A stretch of 55,094 nucleotides of DNA, from NCBI GenBank assembly GCA_900618795.1, contig UYJD01000002.1, positions 2,863,358 to 2,918,451 on the forward strand, in the 5' to 3' direction. Made by a program: the position numbers and the translations under genes. The stretch comes from Cyanodermella asteris (taxonomy: Eukaryota; Ascomycota; Lecanoromycetes; Ostropales; Stictidaceae). This document shows, piece by piece, positions 39,276 to 47,919 of this stretch. The number at the start of each line of letters is the position of its first letter. The stretch's first letter is position 1. The notes beneath the pieces are model-generated. The model saw only the letters and a list, made by a program, of their open reading frames with translations. It made no database searches and was not told the DNA's origin.

Positions 39276-41165
39276 TCAAGTCGCTGGCGCTTCCTGTCGA
39301 GCCCGGATATCCCGAATCAGCGCCTTTGCTTCTTCTACATCATGGCCGTCCTGACAAAGCTGATTTGCAAGCTCCATGGCTCTTGCGTAAGCGCCCCTTT
39401 GCGCTTCGTATCGTGCAAGCCACATCCTGGCTCGGCAAGTGGTAAAAGTAACCCCGGTTCCCTCATTGCCTATCTCGTCGTTCAGGCCTTCGTCGTTCGA
39501 CAAGCCCTCTTCCTGTGCCAAGGCCATCTCCATGTATTCAGCTGCCTGCTCACGGTCTCCCAGTTTCTCATACAACGAAGCAATGCTGAAGAGTGTCTCA
39601 ACAACCATCTCAGACTCGGGGCCTCCGGAAGTGAACGATGATGCGCCTTCAAGGTAAGAGCCAGCGCCCAGAGCACGTTTGTAGGCTTTGATACTTTGAG
39701 CTGGCCGACCGACCTTGTCGTAGCAGGCGCCCAAGGCATGCCACATTTTGCTCTCATATGGTCGAAGTGCAGCAGATCGTTGGTAGTAAAACAATGCGTA
39801 CAAGTACATATCCAGAAATTCATATGCCTGACCCAGCCCATACCAAGCGCGATAGTCTTTGCAGTCTGTGTCAACCGCACGTCGATAGCACTCGATTGCT
39901 GCATGTGTGTTCTTCATCTCAATAAATTCGTGGCCCATGAGAGTCCAAGCCGACTGGAAGGTGCGGTCCAGCTGCAGTGCTCGTCGAAAATACTGCACAG
40001 ACTTTTCGTGCTCCGACTTGATTGAGAAGTAGTTGCCGATTATCATGCACGTCTCCGGCCGGAACTTATCGATTGAGTTGGCCAGCTGCGCAACAAAGGC
40101 GAGCTTGGGCCGGTTGCCTAAGACGAAGAGGATGTTGGAGTATTCGTCGAGGCCGTCGAGACGGTAAGGCTCGGCAGTGACAATTCTCGAAAAGGTGGCT
40201 TCCGCCTCTTGGCTGTCGTGTGAAAGGTGGTGGAGAAGCGCCCGTTCGGTCAGGAGAAACGCACATTGGGGGAAGATCTGTTCGAGCTGTAGCAAAGTGC
40301 TCTGACTCCGCTCAGAAACAATATAGAGTTTTCGCTTTGCATAAATGTTGAAAATAGCGAAACAGACGTTTGTCGGGAGCTGTTCACAAGCCTCGTCAAA
40401 ATCTTCAATTGAGCTGATCAGAGTCGCCATTTCCTCCCAAGCGCTCCAATTGAATTCGTAAAGGCGAACACTTGCTATCAACCACTTTTTTGCGTCGTCT
40501 ATGTTCTTGTTCTTCGCACAGACGACGCCGTACAGGTACTCAAGCCATCCACTGGGTCTTCGCTCGGTGTCTCGCGTCTTGATATAGGTATCCAGGGTCT
40601 GGGTGATGGAAACGAGCTCCTTGTTGATGGCAGATCCTCTGTCGGCGGGGCCGAGAATCATCTCGTTTTCCTCATCCTTCCGCTTTTCACCAGCCATGTA
40701 CTTCGAATACAATGCCAGGAACAGAGCTTTCTCGCTCAGCATATTGAGATCCGAATGCAATGTAGCAGCAGCATTGGATGGATTGGTTCCCAAGGATGAT
40801 CTCGTTTTGCTATCATGCGAACTGGAATTTGGCGTCTTGGGCTGAGTAGGCGGTGGCGCCTGTGGCAGGCCATTCTTGAGGAAAACGGCGGAACACCGGT
40901 CGAACTCGCGACAATCGAAGTAGGACTTCGCCAGCAGATATCGCGGATACTCGGCGATTTCAAGTTTCGCTTGTTCAGGATCGTCTGCCAAGCCAGTGGG
41001 CAATGATTTGCTGTCTTCATCAGGGGAAAAATGACGCGCGACGGACGATGCGAACTCGGCTGACCATTTCGCGGAGTGATTTAGTCCTCGCTCAGAACAT
41101 CTGATAGTAGATTGGATGAGGAGGTTATGCAGGTTGCGGGCGTCTTGAGCGGTGAAATTGCTCAT
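39276..41165 (-). CDS. CDC23: anaphase-promoting complex subunit 8 (Cdc23)
   Basis: This is a single-exon gene of 629 residues from MSNFTAQDARNLHNLL. The frame is open a little further up without an ATG. The N-terminal helical region (APC8 domain) ends in WLEYLYGVVCAKNKNIDDAK. TPRs follow: SAWTLMGHEFIEMKNTHAAI, YRAWYGLGQAYEFLDMYLYA and KMWHALGACYDKVGRPAQSI. The blocks NVCFAIFNIYAKR and LDEYSNILFVLGNRPKLAF are typical of Cdc23/APC8. Known role: a homodimeric TPR subunit that joins the APC/C TPR lobe to the platform and helps dock the activators Cdc20 and Cdh1. It lies tail to tail with APC6 and head to head with HAT2. A Pro/Ser-rich loop at residues about 106-135 is probably disordered. Confidence 0.94.
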   Translation of the reverse strand: MSNFTAQDARNLHNLLIQSTIRCSERGLNHSAKWSAEFASSVARHFSPDEDSKSLPTGLADDPEQAKLEIAEYPRYLLAKSYFDCREFDRCSAVFLKNGLPQAPPPTQPKTPNSSSHDSKTRSSLGTNPSNAAATLHSDLNMLSEKALFLALYSKYMAGEKRKDEENEMILGPADRGSAINKELVSITQTLDTYIKTRDTERRPSGWLEYLYGVVCAKNKNIDDAKKWLIASVRLYEFNWSAWEEMATLISSIEDFDEACEQLPTNVCFAIFNIYAKRKLYIVSERSQSTLLQLEQIFPQCAFLLTERALLHHLSHDSQEAEATFSRIVTAEPYRLDGLDEYSNILFVLGNRPKLAFVAQLANSIDKFRPETCMIIGNYFSIKSEHEKSVQYFRRALQLDRTFQSAWTLMGHEFIEMKNTHAAIECYRRAVDTDCKDYRAWYGLGQAYEFLDMYLYALFYYQRSAALRPYESKMWHALGACYDKVGRPAQSIKAYKRALGAGSYLEGASSFTSGGPESEMVVETLFSIASLYEKLGDREQAAEYMEMALAQEEGLSNDEGLNDEIGNEGTGVTFTTCRARMWLARYEAQRGAYARAMELANQLCQDGHDVEEAKALIRDIRARQEAPAT

Positions 41166-41498
41166 GATGGGTGATCCTCCAGTAATTTCAAGGCACCGTC
41201 GAAGATTCCGCGTGCCTTGACATAACAAAAGGCAGCGCGTATCTCACTGTGATATTCGAGACAGGATCACTGGGTGAATTCGTGAGTTTACTTTGAGCTC
41301 GCTTAGGCGCCAAGACCGGCTCGTCTACGCGAGGCAGGCGCGTCACCGCGGGATCCAAGCTCTATAGATTTCCTCCCTCTGATTCACCCTCGTCGCCCAG
41401 CCTCTATCCCCAAGCGCACTGCCAGCAGCTTTCGGTGCATCAACTTAAAATACGCGTACAGCTTTTTCCGGGACTGCTTAGTCCTGCAATTCGCGATC
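41166..41498. promoter_or_regulatory. 333-bp divergent promoter, APC8 / HAT2
   Basis: Only 333 bp separate the ATGs of the two divergent genes, so they probably share a bidirectional promoter. It is GC-rich in the middle (about 41300-41360) and pyrimidine-rich towards HAT2. No single site could be named with confidence. Confidence 0.55.
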
Positions 41499-42797
41499 AT
41501 GGCAGATCAGGATATTGACATTGACATGGAGCAGATCGAAGAGGACGAGATCACAGAAGAGAAGCTCATCAACGAGGAGTACAAGATATGGAAGAAAAAC
41601 TCGCCCTTCCTTTACGACATGTTGATGAGCACCGCGCTTAAATGGCCAACACTGACAACGCAGTGGCTCCCAGACAAGCAATCTATTCCCGACAAGCCCT
41701 ATTCCCAACACCGCTTGCTGTACGGAACACACACGGATGGCAGCGAGAACTATATCCAGATTGCGAAGATTCTCCTTCCAAATCCTGTAGTTCCAGACGC
41801 GGCTGAATACGATGAAGAGCGGGAGGAGATTGGAGGCTATGGAGGGACGAAGAAGAACCCGTCTCAAGAGATCAAGTTCGAGGTAGCTCAGCAAATTCCT
41901 CATCCGGGTGAGGTCAACAAAGCCCGTTACCAGCCACAGAATCCTGACATATTTGCGACGATGTGCACTGACGGACGGGCCATAATCTGGGACAGATGCA
42001 AACACTCCATGAAACCAGGTGACGACCATACTGTGAACCCCCAATTGGAGCTTCTCGGGCACACTCTGGAAGGCTTCGCACTCAGCTGGAACCCGCATCA
42101 TGCTGGCAAGCTTGCAACTGGCAGTGAAGATACGACGGTGCGCATTTGGGACATTGAGGGCGCAACTTCGGGCAACAAGGCGGTGCAACCGGTCACAACA
42201 TTTGAGCATCATGCATCGATTGTCAACGACGTTCAGTACCACGCAATTCATCCCTTCCTACTTGGCTCTGTGTCTGACGACTTGACAATGCATATATGGG
42301 ATACAAGAGACAAGTCAAGGTCGAAGGTTTTCCGCAATGGTCATACCGATGCAATCAACGCAATAGCCTTCAACCCAGATCTCGATTTTGTGGTCGCAAC
42401 CGGATCTGCTGATAAGACCATCGGCATCTGGGATCTTCGAAACGAGAAACAAAAGCTGCATGCGCTGGTCGGCCACACGGACGTCATCACAAGCATGGAG
42501 TGGAATCCACACGAGCAAGCAGTCTTGGGAAGTGCAAGCTACGACCGCAGAATTATCACCTGGGATCTTAGCAGAATCGGCGAGGAGCAAACGCCCGAGG
42601 ACGCGGAAGACGGACCGCCCGAGCTTCTCTTCATGCATGGTGGACACACCAATCGTATCTCTGATTTCTCTTGGAACAAGAACGATCCGTGGGTGTGTTG
42701 CTCGGCTGCGGAGGATAACTTGCTCCAAGTGTGGAGGCCATCAAATTCCATCGTTGGGACAGAAGACACTGACCCGCCCATGAACGATCTGGAATAG
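41499..42797 (+). CDS. HAT2: histone chaperone of the RbAp48/MSI1 family (HAT type B subunit 2)
   Basis: This is a single-exon gene of 432 residues. The acidic start MADQDIDIDMEQIEEDEITE is followed by the H4-binding helix region (INEEYKIWKKNSPFLYDMLM) and the CAF1C/H4-binding segment ALKWPTLTTQWLPD. Seven WD40 blades follow. Good examples are GHTLEGFALSWNPH with VRIWDI, and GHTDVITSMEWNPHEQAVLG. The acidic PP-loop lies near TPEDAEDGPPELLFMHGGHT, as in RbAp46/48. Known role: these proteins bind histone H3-H4 in HAT1, CAF-1, Rpd3/Sin3 and PRC2-type complexes. Filamentous fungi often use one or two paralogues for several of these, so other complex roles are possible. The stop codon TAG at 42795-42797 is followed directly by an in-frame ORF of 132 codons, listed next. 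Confidence 0.94.
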   Translation: MADQDIDIDMEQIEEDEITEEKLINEEYKIWKKNSPFLYDMLMSTALKWPTLTTQWLPDKQSIPDKPYSQHRLLYGTHTDGSENYIQIAKILLPNPVVPDAAEYDEEREEIGGYGGTKKNPSQEIKFEVAQQIPHPGEVNKARYQPQNPDIFATMCTDGRAIIWDRCKHSMKPGDDHTVNPQLELLGHTLEGFALSWNPHHAGKLATGSEDTTVRIWDIEGATSGNKAVQPVTTFEHHASIVNDVQYHAIHPFLLGSVSDDLTMHIWDTRDKSRSKVFRNGHTDAINAIAFNPDLDFVVATGSADKTIGIWDLRNEKQKLHALVGHTDVITSMEWNPHEQAVLGSASYDRRIITWDLSRIGEEQTPEDAEDGPPELLFMHGGHTNRISDFSWNKNDPWVCCSAAEDNLLQVWRPSNSIVGTEDTDPPMNDLE

Positions 42798-43196
42798 GTG
42801 TCAACTTCGATTGGCGGGTTAAGGCAGAAGAACCCATCTTTGCCAAGTTTGGGGGAATTGGCAGTGTCAAGCCAAAGGGCCTTATCAGTACCAGGCCACG
42901 GGGAATCATCACCTAGCTTGAATGGCCCGGAATCAAACCCTTCCATCGAAACAGACAACATCATGGATGAGGACTTGAATGCTGCACCTCAATTTACTCC
43001 ATCTACGAGCGATATGGATGAACCTATTCTCACGTCGCGGGAGACAGAATCCCCTGAAGAGGTTGTTGATAGAATTGGGGACTCAGAATACTCTGAAGAG
43101 GCACACACACCGGAGGGGTCAGATTCCAGCCCGGATCCTTGCATCTATACTTCTCCTGATGACAGGTACCTGCGAGCTGGACGCTTCAGATTCTGA
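42798..43196 (+). other. in-frame ORF directly after the HAT2 stop codon
   Basis: The HAT2 reading frame stays open for 132 more codons after its TAG and ends at a TGA at 43194-43196. The encoded peptide is Ser/Pro/Glu/Asp-rich and looks like a disordered acidic tail (for example SRETESPEEVVDRIGD and EEAHTPEGSDSSPDP). The first ATG in it is at 42963. Third positions are not C-biased as in HAT2 itself. It could be a read-through or alternatively spliced tail, a separate small ORF, a decayed former C-terminus, or chance within the 3' UTR. No suitable intron removing the TAG was found. Confidence 0.3.
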
Positions 43197-43898
43197 AGCC
43201 GGCACACTCGGTATCGCTTCTTGAGCTGGGAACGAGATTCAATCTGCGACGACCGACGCGCACTGTGCGCAACAGCTCATTCCTTGCTCTCAGTGGTTGC
43301 TCTACGTGATACCTTTTCTTGAATTGCAATGATCAGGATTCGAGACAGTCCCACTGTTGTGGGGAGTAGTCGGAATGTATGCCTTATTTAGCTGCACTAG
43401 GCAAAATGACTGAGTGAAGTTTACCCATATGACCCCTGTGTTGACCTGCCTACCCACTCTTCGCCCGTAATCTTTAAATTTGCATACATGCGCACTCGTG
43501 CTCTGGGATTTTATCGGTGCAGTCGTACCTATGATTTTGATGGTCTGAACATCGAGAATATGATTACAAAAGAGTAAAAATGTGAATGAAGTCGCGGAGT
43601 TGTCAGCCGCGATCGGCAGCAAGTCGACGTCACGGATTGCCGCGTTGCCGCTTGCTCAGTTTCACCAAGTCAGGCTCGCTGCGGCGAAGTCGATACCGCT
43701 GACTAGAAACTCATCCGCGCCGTTCATTAAACCCTGTTGCTGTCTTTGATCATGGACTTTAACACAACAACTACCTTCGGACCCGCTTGAAGTGGCACTG
43801 TAACTCACTCGACTATCGCATACCTCATCTTCGATCAACCACCTCAAAGATTCCCCGCTCGCGCTTACGGACCCAGACCCAGACCCAGACCCACAGAG
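43197..43898. other. 702-bp spacer upstream of the GH5 gene
   Basis: The spacer holds the HAT2 3' flank and the GH5 promoter. A (GACCCA)4 repeat lies just before the GH5 start codon. No other gene or element was recognised. Confidence 0.4.
43870..43893. repeat. (GACCCA)4 hexamer repeat in the GH5 5' UTR
   Basis: Four perfect copies of the hexamer GACCCA end five bases before the ATG of the GH5 gene. Being so close to the start codon, the repeat lies in the likely 5' UTR. Copy-number change would alter leader length in steps of six bases. Confidence 0.75.
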
Positions 43899-45095
43899 AT
43901 GCAACTTACCGCAGATACTGGGGGCGCCTCCACTAACAGACCCACCTCGATGTCCGTCTCGCATTCGACGTCCCGGCGACAACAGCCTCAATCTAATGCC
44001 CCAGAGATGGAGCTCTTTGAAGCTCCGCTGCACACCGAAGGCAGGTATATCAAAGATGCAAGCGGCCGACGTTTCAAGATAGCCGCTGTGAACTGGTATG
44101 GAGGATCTGACGAGAAGTTTATACCATCAGGTCTCGACCTCAAGCATAGGTCAGAGATCGCAAGGTTACTGAAGAGCATGGGATTCAATACAGTGCGGCT
44201 GCCGTATTCGGACGAGATGGTCATGTCGAATCCACTCGTCGCCAATGGTCTGCTATCGGAAAACAAGGACCTGATTGGGAAAAGAGCTCTGGATATTTTC
44301 GAAGCTTGTGTCACGGCGCTGACGGACGCCGGATTCGCAGTTATTGTCAATGACCACATCACCAACGCACGCTGGTGTGACGGTAAAAGTCTCTGTGATG
44401 CCGCTTGGAAGAATGACCACCTTGCACCTTTCTGCAGCGTTCGACTCACGGAGGAGCAATGGATCAAGAATTGGGAAACCATCATGGGCATGTTTACAAA
44501 GAACCCCAGAGTCATCGGCTGTGACCTGCGAAACGAGGTCCGTGGGGTATGGGGCACAATGAACTGGTCGATGTGGGCAGCAGCAGCAGAGAAATGTAGC
44601 AACAGACTACACATGATGAACCCCGACTGGCTGATGATCGTGGAGGGCATCAGCAGCGCCAACGACGTCTCAGGAGCGCGAAAGCGGCCAATCGTGCTGG
44701 ACGTACCCAATCGCGTCGTCTACTCAGTGCACGTCTTTGCCTGGTCCGGCTGGGGCAGCATGGATCCGTACAGTCGCCGCGCATACCCTGGATTCGTGGT
44801 AGCGATGGTCCGCAATTGGGCATGGATGCTCAGAGAGAACGTGGCTCCCGTGTGGGTTGGCGAAATGGGTGCACCGGCATTCCCTGGCAAGGGTGACGCA
44901 CACTATTGGCGGAATTTGATGCAGTTCTTGGAGGAGGTTGACGCTGACTTTGGCTACTGGGCGGTCAATCCTCGGAAGCCTCACTTGAATGAGAAGGAGA
45001 CTTGGGGGCTTGTTGATGATGATTGGTCACAGATTTTGGAGGACTATCGACTGGTAGGCATGCGACGACTCATGAAGCCGCTAGGACAGGTTTGA
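43899..45095 (+). CDS. GH5 family glycoside hydrolase, no signal peptide
   Basis: This is a single-exon gene of 398 residues. Residues 1-50 are Ser/Thr/Gln-rich and disordered, with no hydrophobic segment. The (beta/alpha)8 barrel then begins with YIKDASGRRFKIAAVNWYGG. LKSMGFNTVRLPYSDE is the second barrel strand. CDLRNEVRG carries the acid/base Glu213, and WVGEMGAP the nucleophile Glu322; GYWAVNPRK is the usual last strand. Known relatives are fungal GH5 endoglucanases and related beta-glycosidases. Without a signal peptide or membrane segment the enzyme may be cytosolic or leave by an unconventional route, or an upstream signal exon may be missed. Its substrate cannot be read from the sequence. 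Family call firm; secretion status open. Confidence 0.9.
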   Translation: MQLTADTGGASTNRPTSMSVSHSTSRRQQPQSNAPEMELFEAPLHTEGRYIKDASGRRFKIAAVNWYGGSDEKFIPSGLDLKHRSEIARLLKSMGFNTVRLPYSDEMVMSNPLVANGLLSENKDLIGKRALDIFEACVTALTDAGFAVIVNDHITNARWCDGKSLCDAAWKNDHLAPFCSVRLTEEQWIKNWETIMGMFTKNPRVIGCDLRNEVRGVWGTMNWSMWAAAAEKCSNRLHMMNPDWLMIVEGISSANDVSGARKRPIVLDVPNRVVYSVHVFAWSGWGSMDPYSRRAYPGFVVAMVRNWAWMLRENVAPVWVGEMGAPAFPGKGDAHYWRNLMQFLEEVDADFGYWAVNPRKPHLNEKETWGLVDDDWSQILEDYRLVGMRRLMKPLGQV

Positions 45096-46112
45096 ACAAG
45101 TACAGATGTGGATGATTGGCGGTTCTTGTGCGCATCTTGACTGAATACTGATTCACTGATGTTTCTAGCACTGTGTGCAATATTCTTACAGTGCATCATA
45201 GTTGAGCCTAGGTTGTGTATCATAGTCATATTGTAGGCCTGCTTGATCCTGTTTAAGCCCCCCAAGATCAAAGATACACCCATTACGAGTAGAATGCTGG
45301 ACAGATTACCACCAATGAGGTTTGAGCCGTAGATTGTATTCTGTGCAAGTTGTGAAGCTGCGCAGCTTAGCAAGTAAAACCCAAGGAAATCGGTGGGAAA
45401 TTGTGACTAGATATATATTGGAAATGGGTTTCCGGTACCGTTATAACGGACATACAACGGCAAATGTCTCAGAGGTCATACGCTTTCATAGAAAACCATA
45501 GCTTTCAACGCAGCCTGCGCATTTAGAACATTTTTGCGAGCGCTAACGAATCAAGGTAACCTTGACTGCAGCCAGATGTCTCGATTACTGAGCAGCATGA
45601 GCGAGTCACCTACCTCTTCAGCCCTGTCAGTCACATTGCTCCTTCGCAGCAGCAGCAACAGCAACTAGTCTCGTTGACCAGCACTCATATGCCTCCTGCA
45701 TGCGTTGCATAGGTACGGCTGCTGTGCCATTCGCCCGAGCAAATGAGTTCATTCTGAAGCATGCTATTAGACCCTGCGGAGACCCGACAGGGGTGATGCG
45801 TCTCATGCGCAACCAATCAGCGCCACTCATCATCACCTCCGCATCACCTTGCAAAGGAATTCACTCAACTATTACGAGAGACGTTACGCATAATTTCAGC
45901 CGTCTAGTGAAACGATGCGTTCGATAAGCTTGCGATCCGATGCGGAGAAAGATGCCATGATTCGCCACGATGATTGTGTATACATGGCCAGGACAGGCCG
46001 GGTGGGTTTATTTGCCCTATATGGTCATGCTTTCAGTCTCTTTTCCTTTTCGTTCACGTACATATTGACCACTTTTGGGTTGCCTCAAATTTGCTTCATC
46101 TGCGCGTCAAAA
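45096..46112. other. 1.0-kb spacer between GH5 and alpha/beta hydrolase genes
   Basis: No supported gene. The spacer holds the GH5 3' UTR and the promoter of the next gene. Overlapping palindromes lie at 45433-45449. Short open frames are chance-like. Confidence 0.4.
45433..45449. promoter_or_regulatory. overlapping palindromes CGGTACCG and CCGTTATAACGG
   Basis: CGGTACCG (45433-45440) and CCGTTATAACGG (45438-45449) are both perfect palindromes sharing three bases. Paired CGG/CCG triplets are the usual target of Zn2Cys6 fungal regulators, so this is a possible operator. It lies about 670 bp before the alpha/beta hydrolase start. Function is unproven. Confidence 0.3.
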
Positions 46113-47693
46113 ATGGGATTTAACGCCTCTTTCAAAGCGTTGGGAACGCAGCTCTCATCCGCCATCGCGCAAGTGAATGCCGAAGCCGCCAAAGACGCCC
46201 AGATCGTATCCTTCATGAACAGTGAGTCGATTTCGTCGCCAGCAACATTCGGAATCCAAGCCGCAGGGTCCCAAGATGCCGTATTGGTAGATGTCTCGCC
46301 ACGCAAAGTCGCCTTCCGTGTCGGCAATGTGAAGGAAGCCTCTTTTGTGCTCTCAGCGCTCCCAGAACAATGGTCTGAGTTCTTCAAACAGACTCCGGAG
46401 ATGCCATATCAGAGCTACTGGGGTCTTGTTGGAATGAACAATCGCCAAGAAGGTATTGAGGTCCGTGGTGACATGGATGCGTTTGCTCACTGGGCGCCGA
46501 TCTGGCGGCTGGAGTTTGGAACTTCTGCACAATGCGTATGCGGGCCCGTATCTCGAGGAGATCCAAGAGGAGTCTGACGAAGATGTCATCGTGGGACGGT
46601 ATCTCGTGCTGAAGGAACTTCCGCTCTGGGGACGTAGCAAAGTCTATGTACGAGCTCACACAGCGACCTGGTCCCCTGTTCATTGCTGACTACATTCTCA
46701 GTATGAGAGCTCTGGCTCTGGTCCGGTGCAGATTGTGTTCTGCCACACGTTCGTTCTGACCTTCCTGTTTCATGAGTAGCGCTACTAAACCCTTCGCAGT
46801 GCCGGAGCAGATGGCCGCCAATACAATCGCGTCATGAACGACCCGAGGATGCTCAAAAAATGCACCATGTACGCCTTGGACCTGCCTGCTCACGGAAAAT
46901 CTTTTCCGTACGAGAATTACATGCCTGGAAGACACACAAATAACGAGGAGGCGTATGTCGGATGCATAGCTGCCTTCATCAAGCAGCTCAGGTTGAACAA
47001 ACCCATTGTCTGTGGAGCATCGATGGCTGGTCAAATCTCGCTGGCATGCGCCATCCATGCGGAGGAAGTCGGCTGCGGTGGCGTGATCCCATTGCAAGGG
47101 AGTGATCACCTGGATATGCAACGAGCATGGGGCGATCAGAGTCCATTCGTCAACCAAGCACTCTGGAATCCAGGTAAATGTATATACTGCCATTTTGGCC
47201 TCATCAGTGACTGACAGAACGTGCAGAATGGATCTATGGCATGATGGCCCCCACCGCACCATTAGTCAACAAACAGCTGATCTGGCGTTTGTACTCGAGT
47301 CAGGCATACGGGATATTCCACGGCGACCTCGACTTCTACTTTGGTGGATGGGATGGTCGATCTCGCATGAAGGATATTGGTAAGCATCGAGAGAGCCTTA
47401 CAGACAAATCGAAATTGACCATGAGCAGACACTAAAAGATGCCCGGTATACATGTTGACTGGGGAATGTGATTGGAGCAATACGCCAAAGATGAGCCAGG
47501 CGACGTGTGACAAGATTGCCGGTGGCAAACATCAAGCCATGCAGGGCTTGGGTCACTTCCCAGCCACGGAAAACCCTCGCCTTTTTGTCGAATGCTGTAA
47601 GTCCAGTCACTAGCTTTGCTCACATCGTCGGCGCTGATACTTTTCACAGTACTAGCTGCGATCGACGACATTCAAACATCTCGTGGCACTTGA
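46113..47693 (+). CDS. alpha/beta hydrolase, five introns, with an apparent frameshift in exon 1
   Basis: Exons: 46113-46647, 46702-46748, 46800-47173, 47227-47379, 47429-47596 and 47650-47693. All five introns are 49-54 bp and GT-AG. They rejoin conserved text, for example KVYYESSGSGPVQIVFCHT, HTAGADGRQYNRVMNDPRM, NPEWIYGMM and VECLLAAIDD. The protein has an N-terminal SCP2-like helper region and then an alpha/beta hydrolase fold. CGASMAGQ holds the nucleophile Ser, TGECDWSN the acid and GLGHFPATENP the His. Within exon 1 the frame changes between IWR (46503-46508) and LELLHNAYAGPYLEEI (from 46516). The summed exon length is 1321 nt, one base over a multiple of three, so one base seems inserted near 46505-46515; corrected length would be 439 residues. 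The break could be an assembly error or real decay. The substrate is unknown; relatives are annotated only as hydrolases. Confidence 0.78.
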
Positions 47694-47919
47694 AATCGCA
47701 AGCCAGTTCATTCGTTGACACGCAAATGGCAAACAAATGAAGAGTAGGTGGACGTAAAAATGTATGTATAACAGAATGCGCTGGTTTAATTACTCTACAT
47801 GCATTTCGCTGCCGTGATCGGTTGCAAGAAAACCATCAAAGAAGGCATGTTCGTAGCGATGTTGCTCATGGCTAGCGCTCGCATGACAGAAAGCAGAGAT
47901 TGGTGCTCCTACGAGCAGT

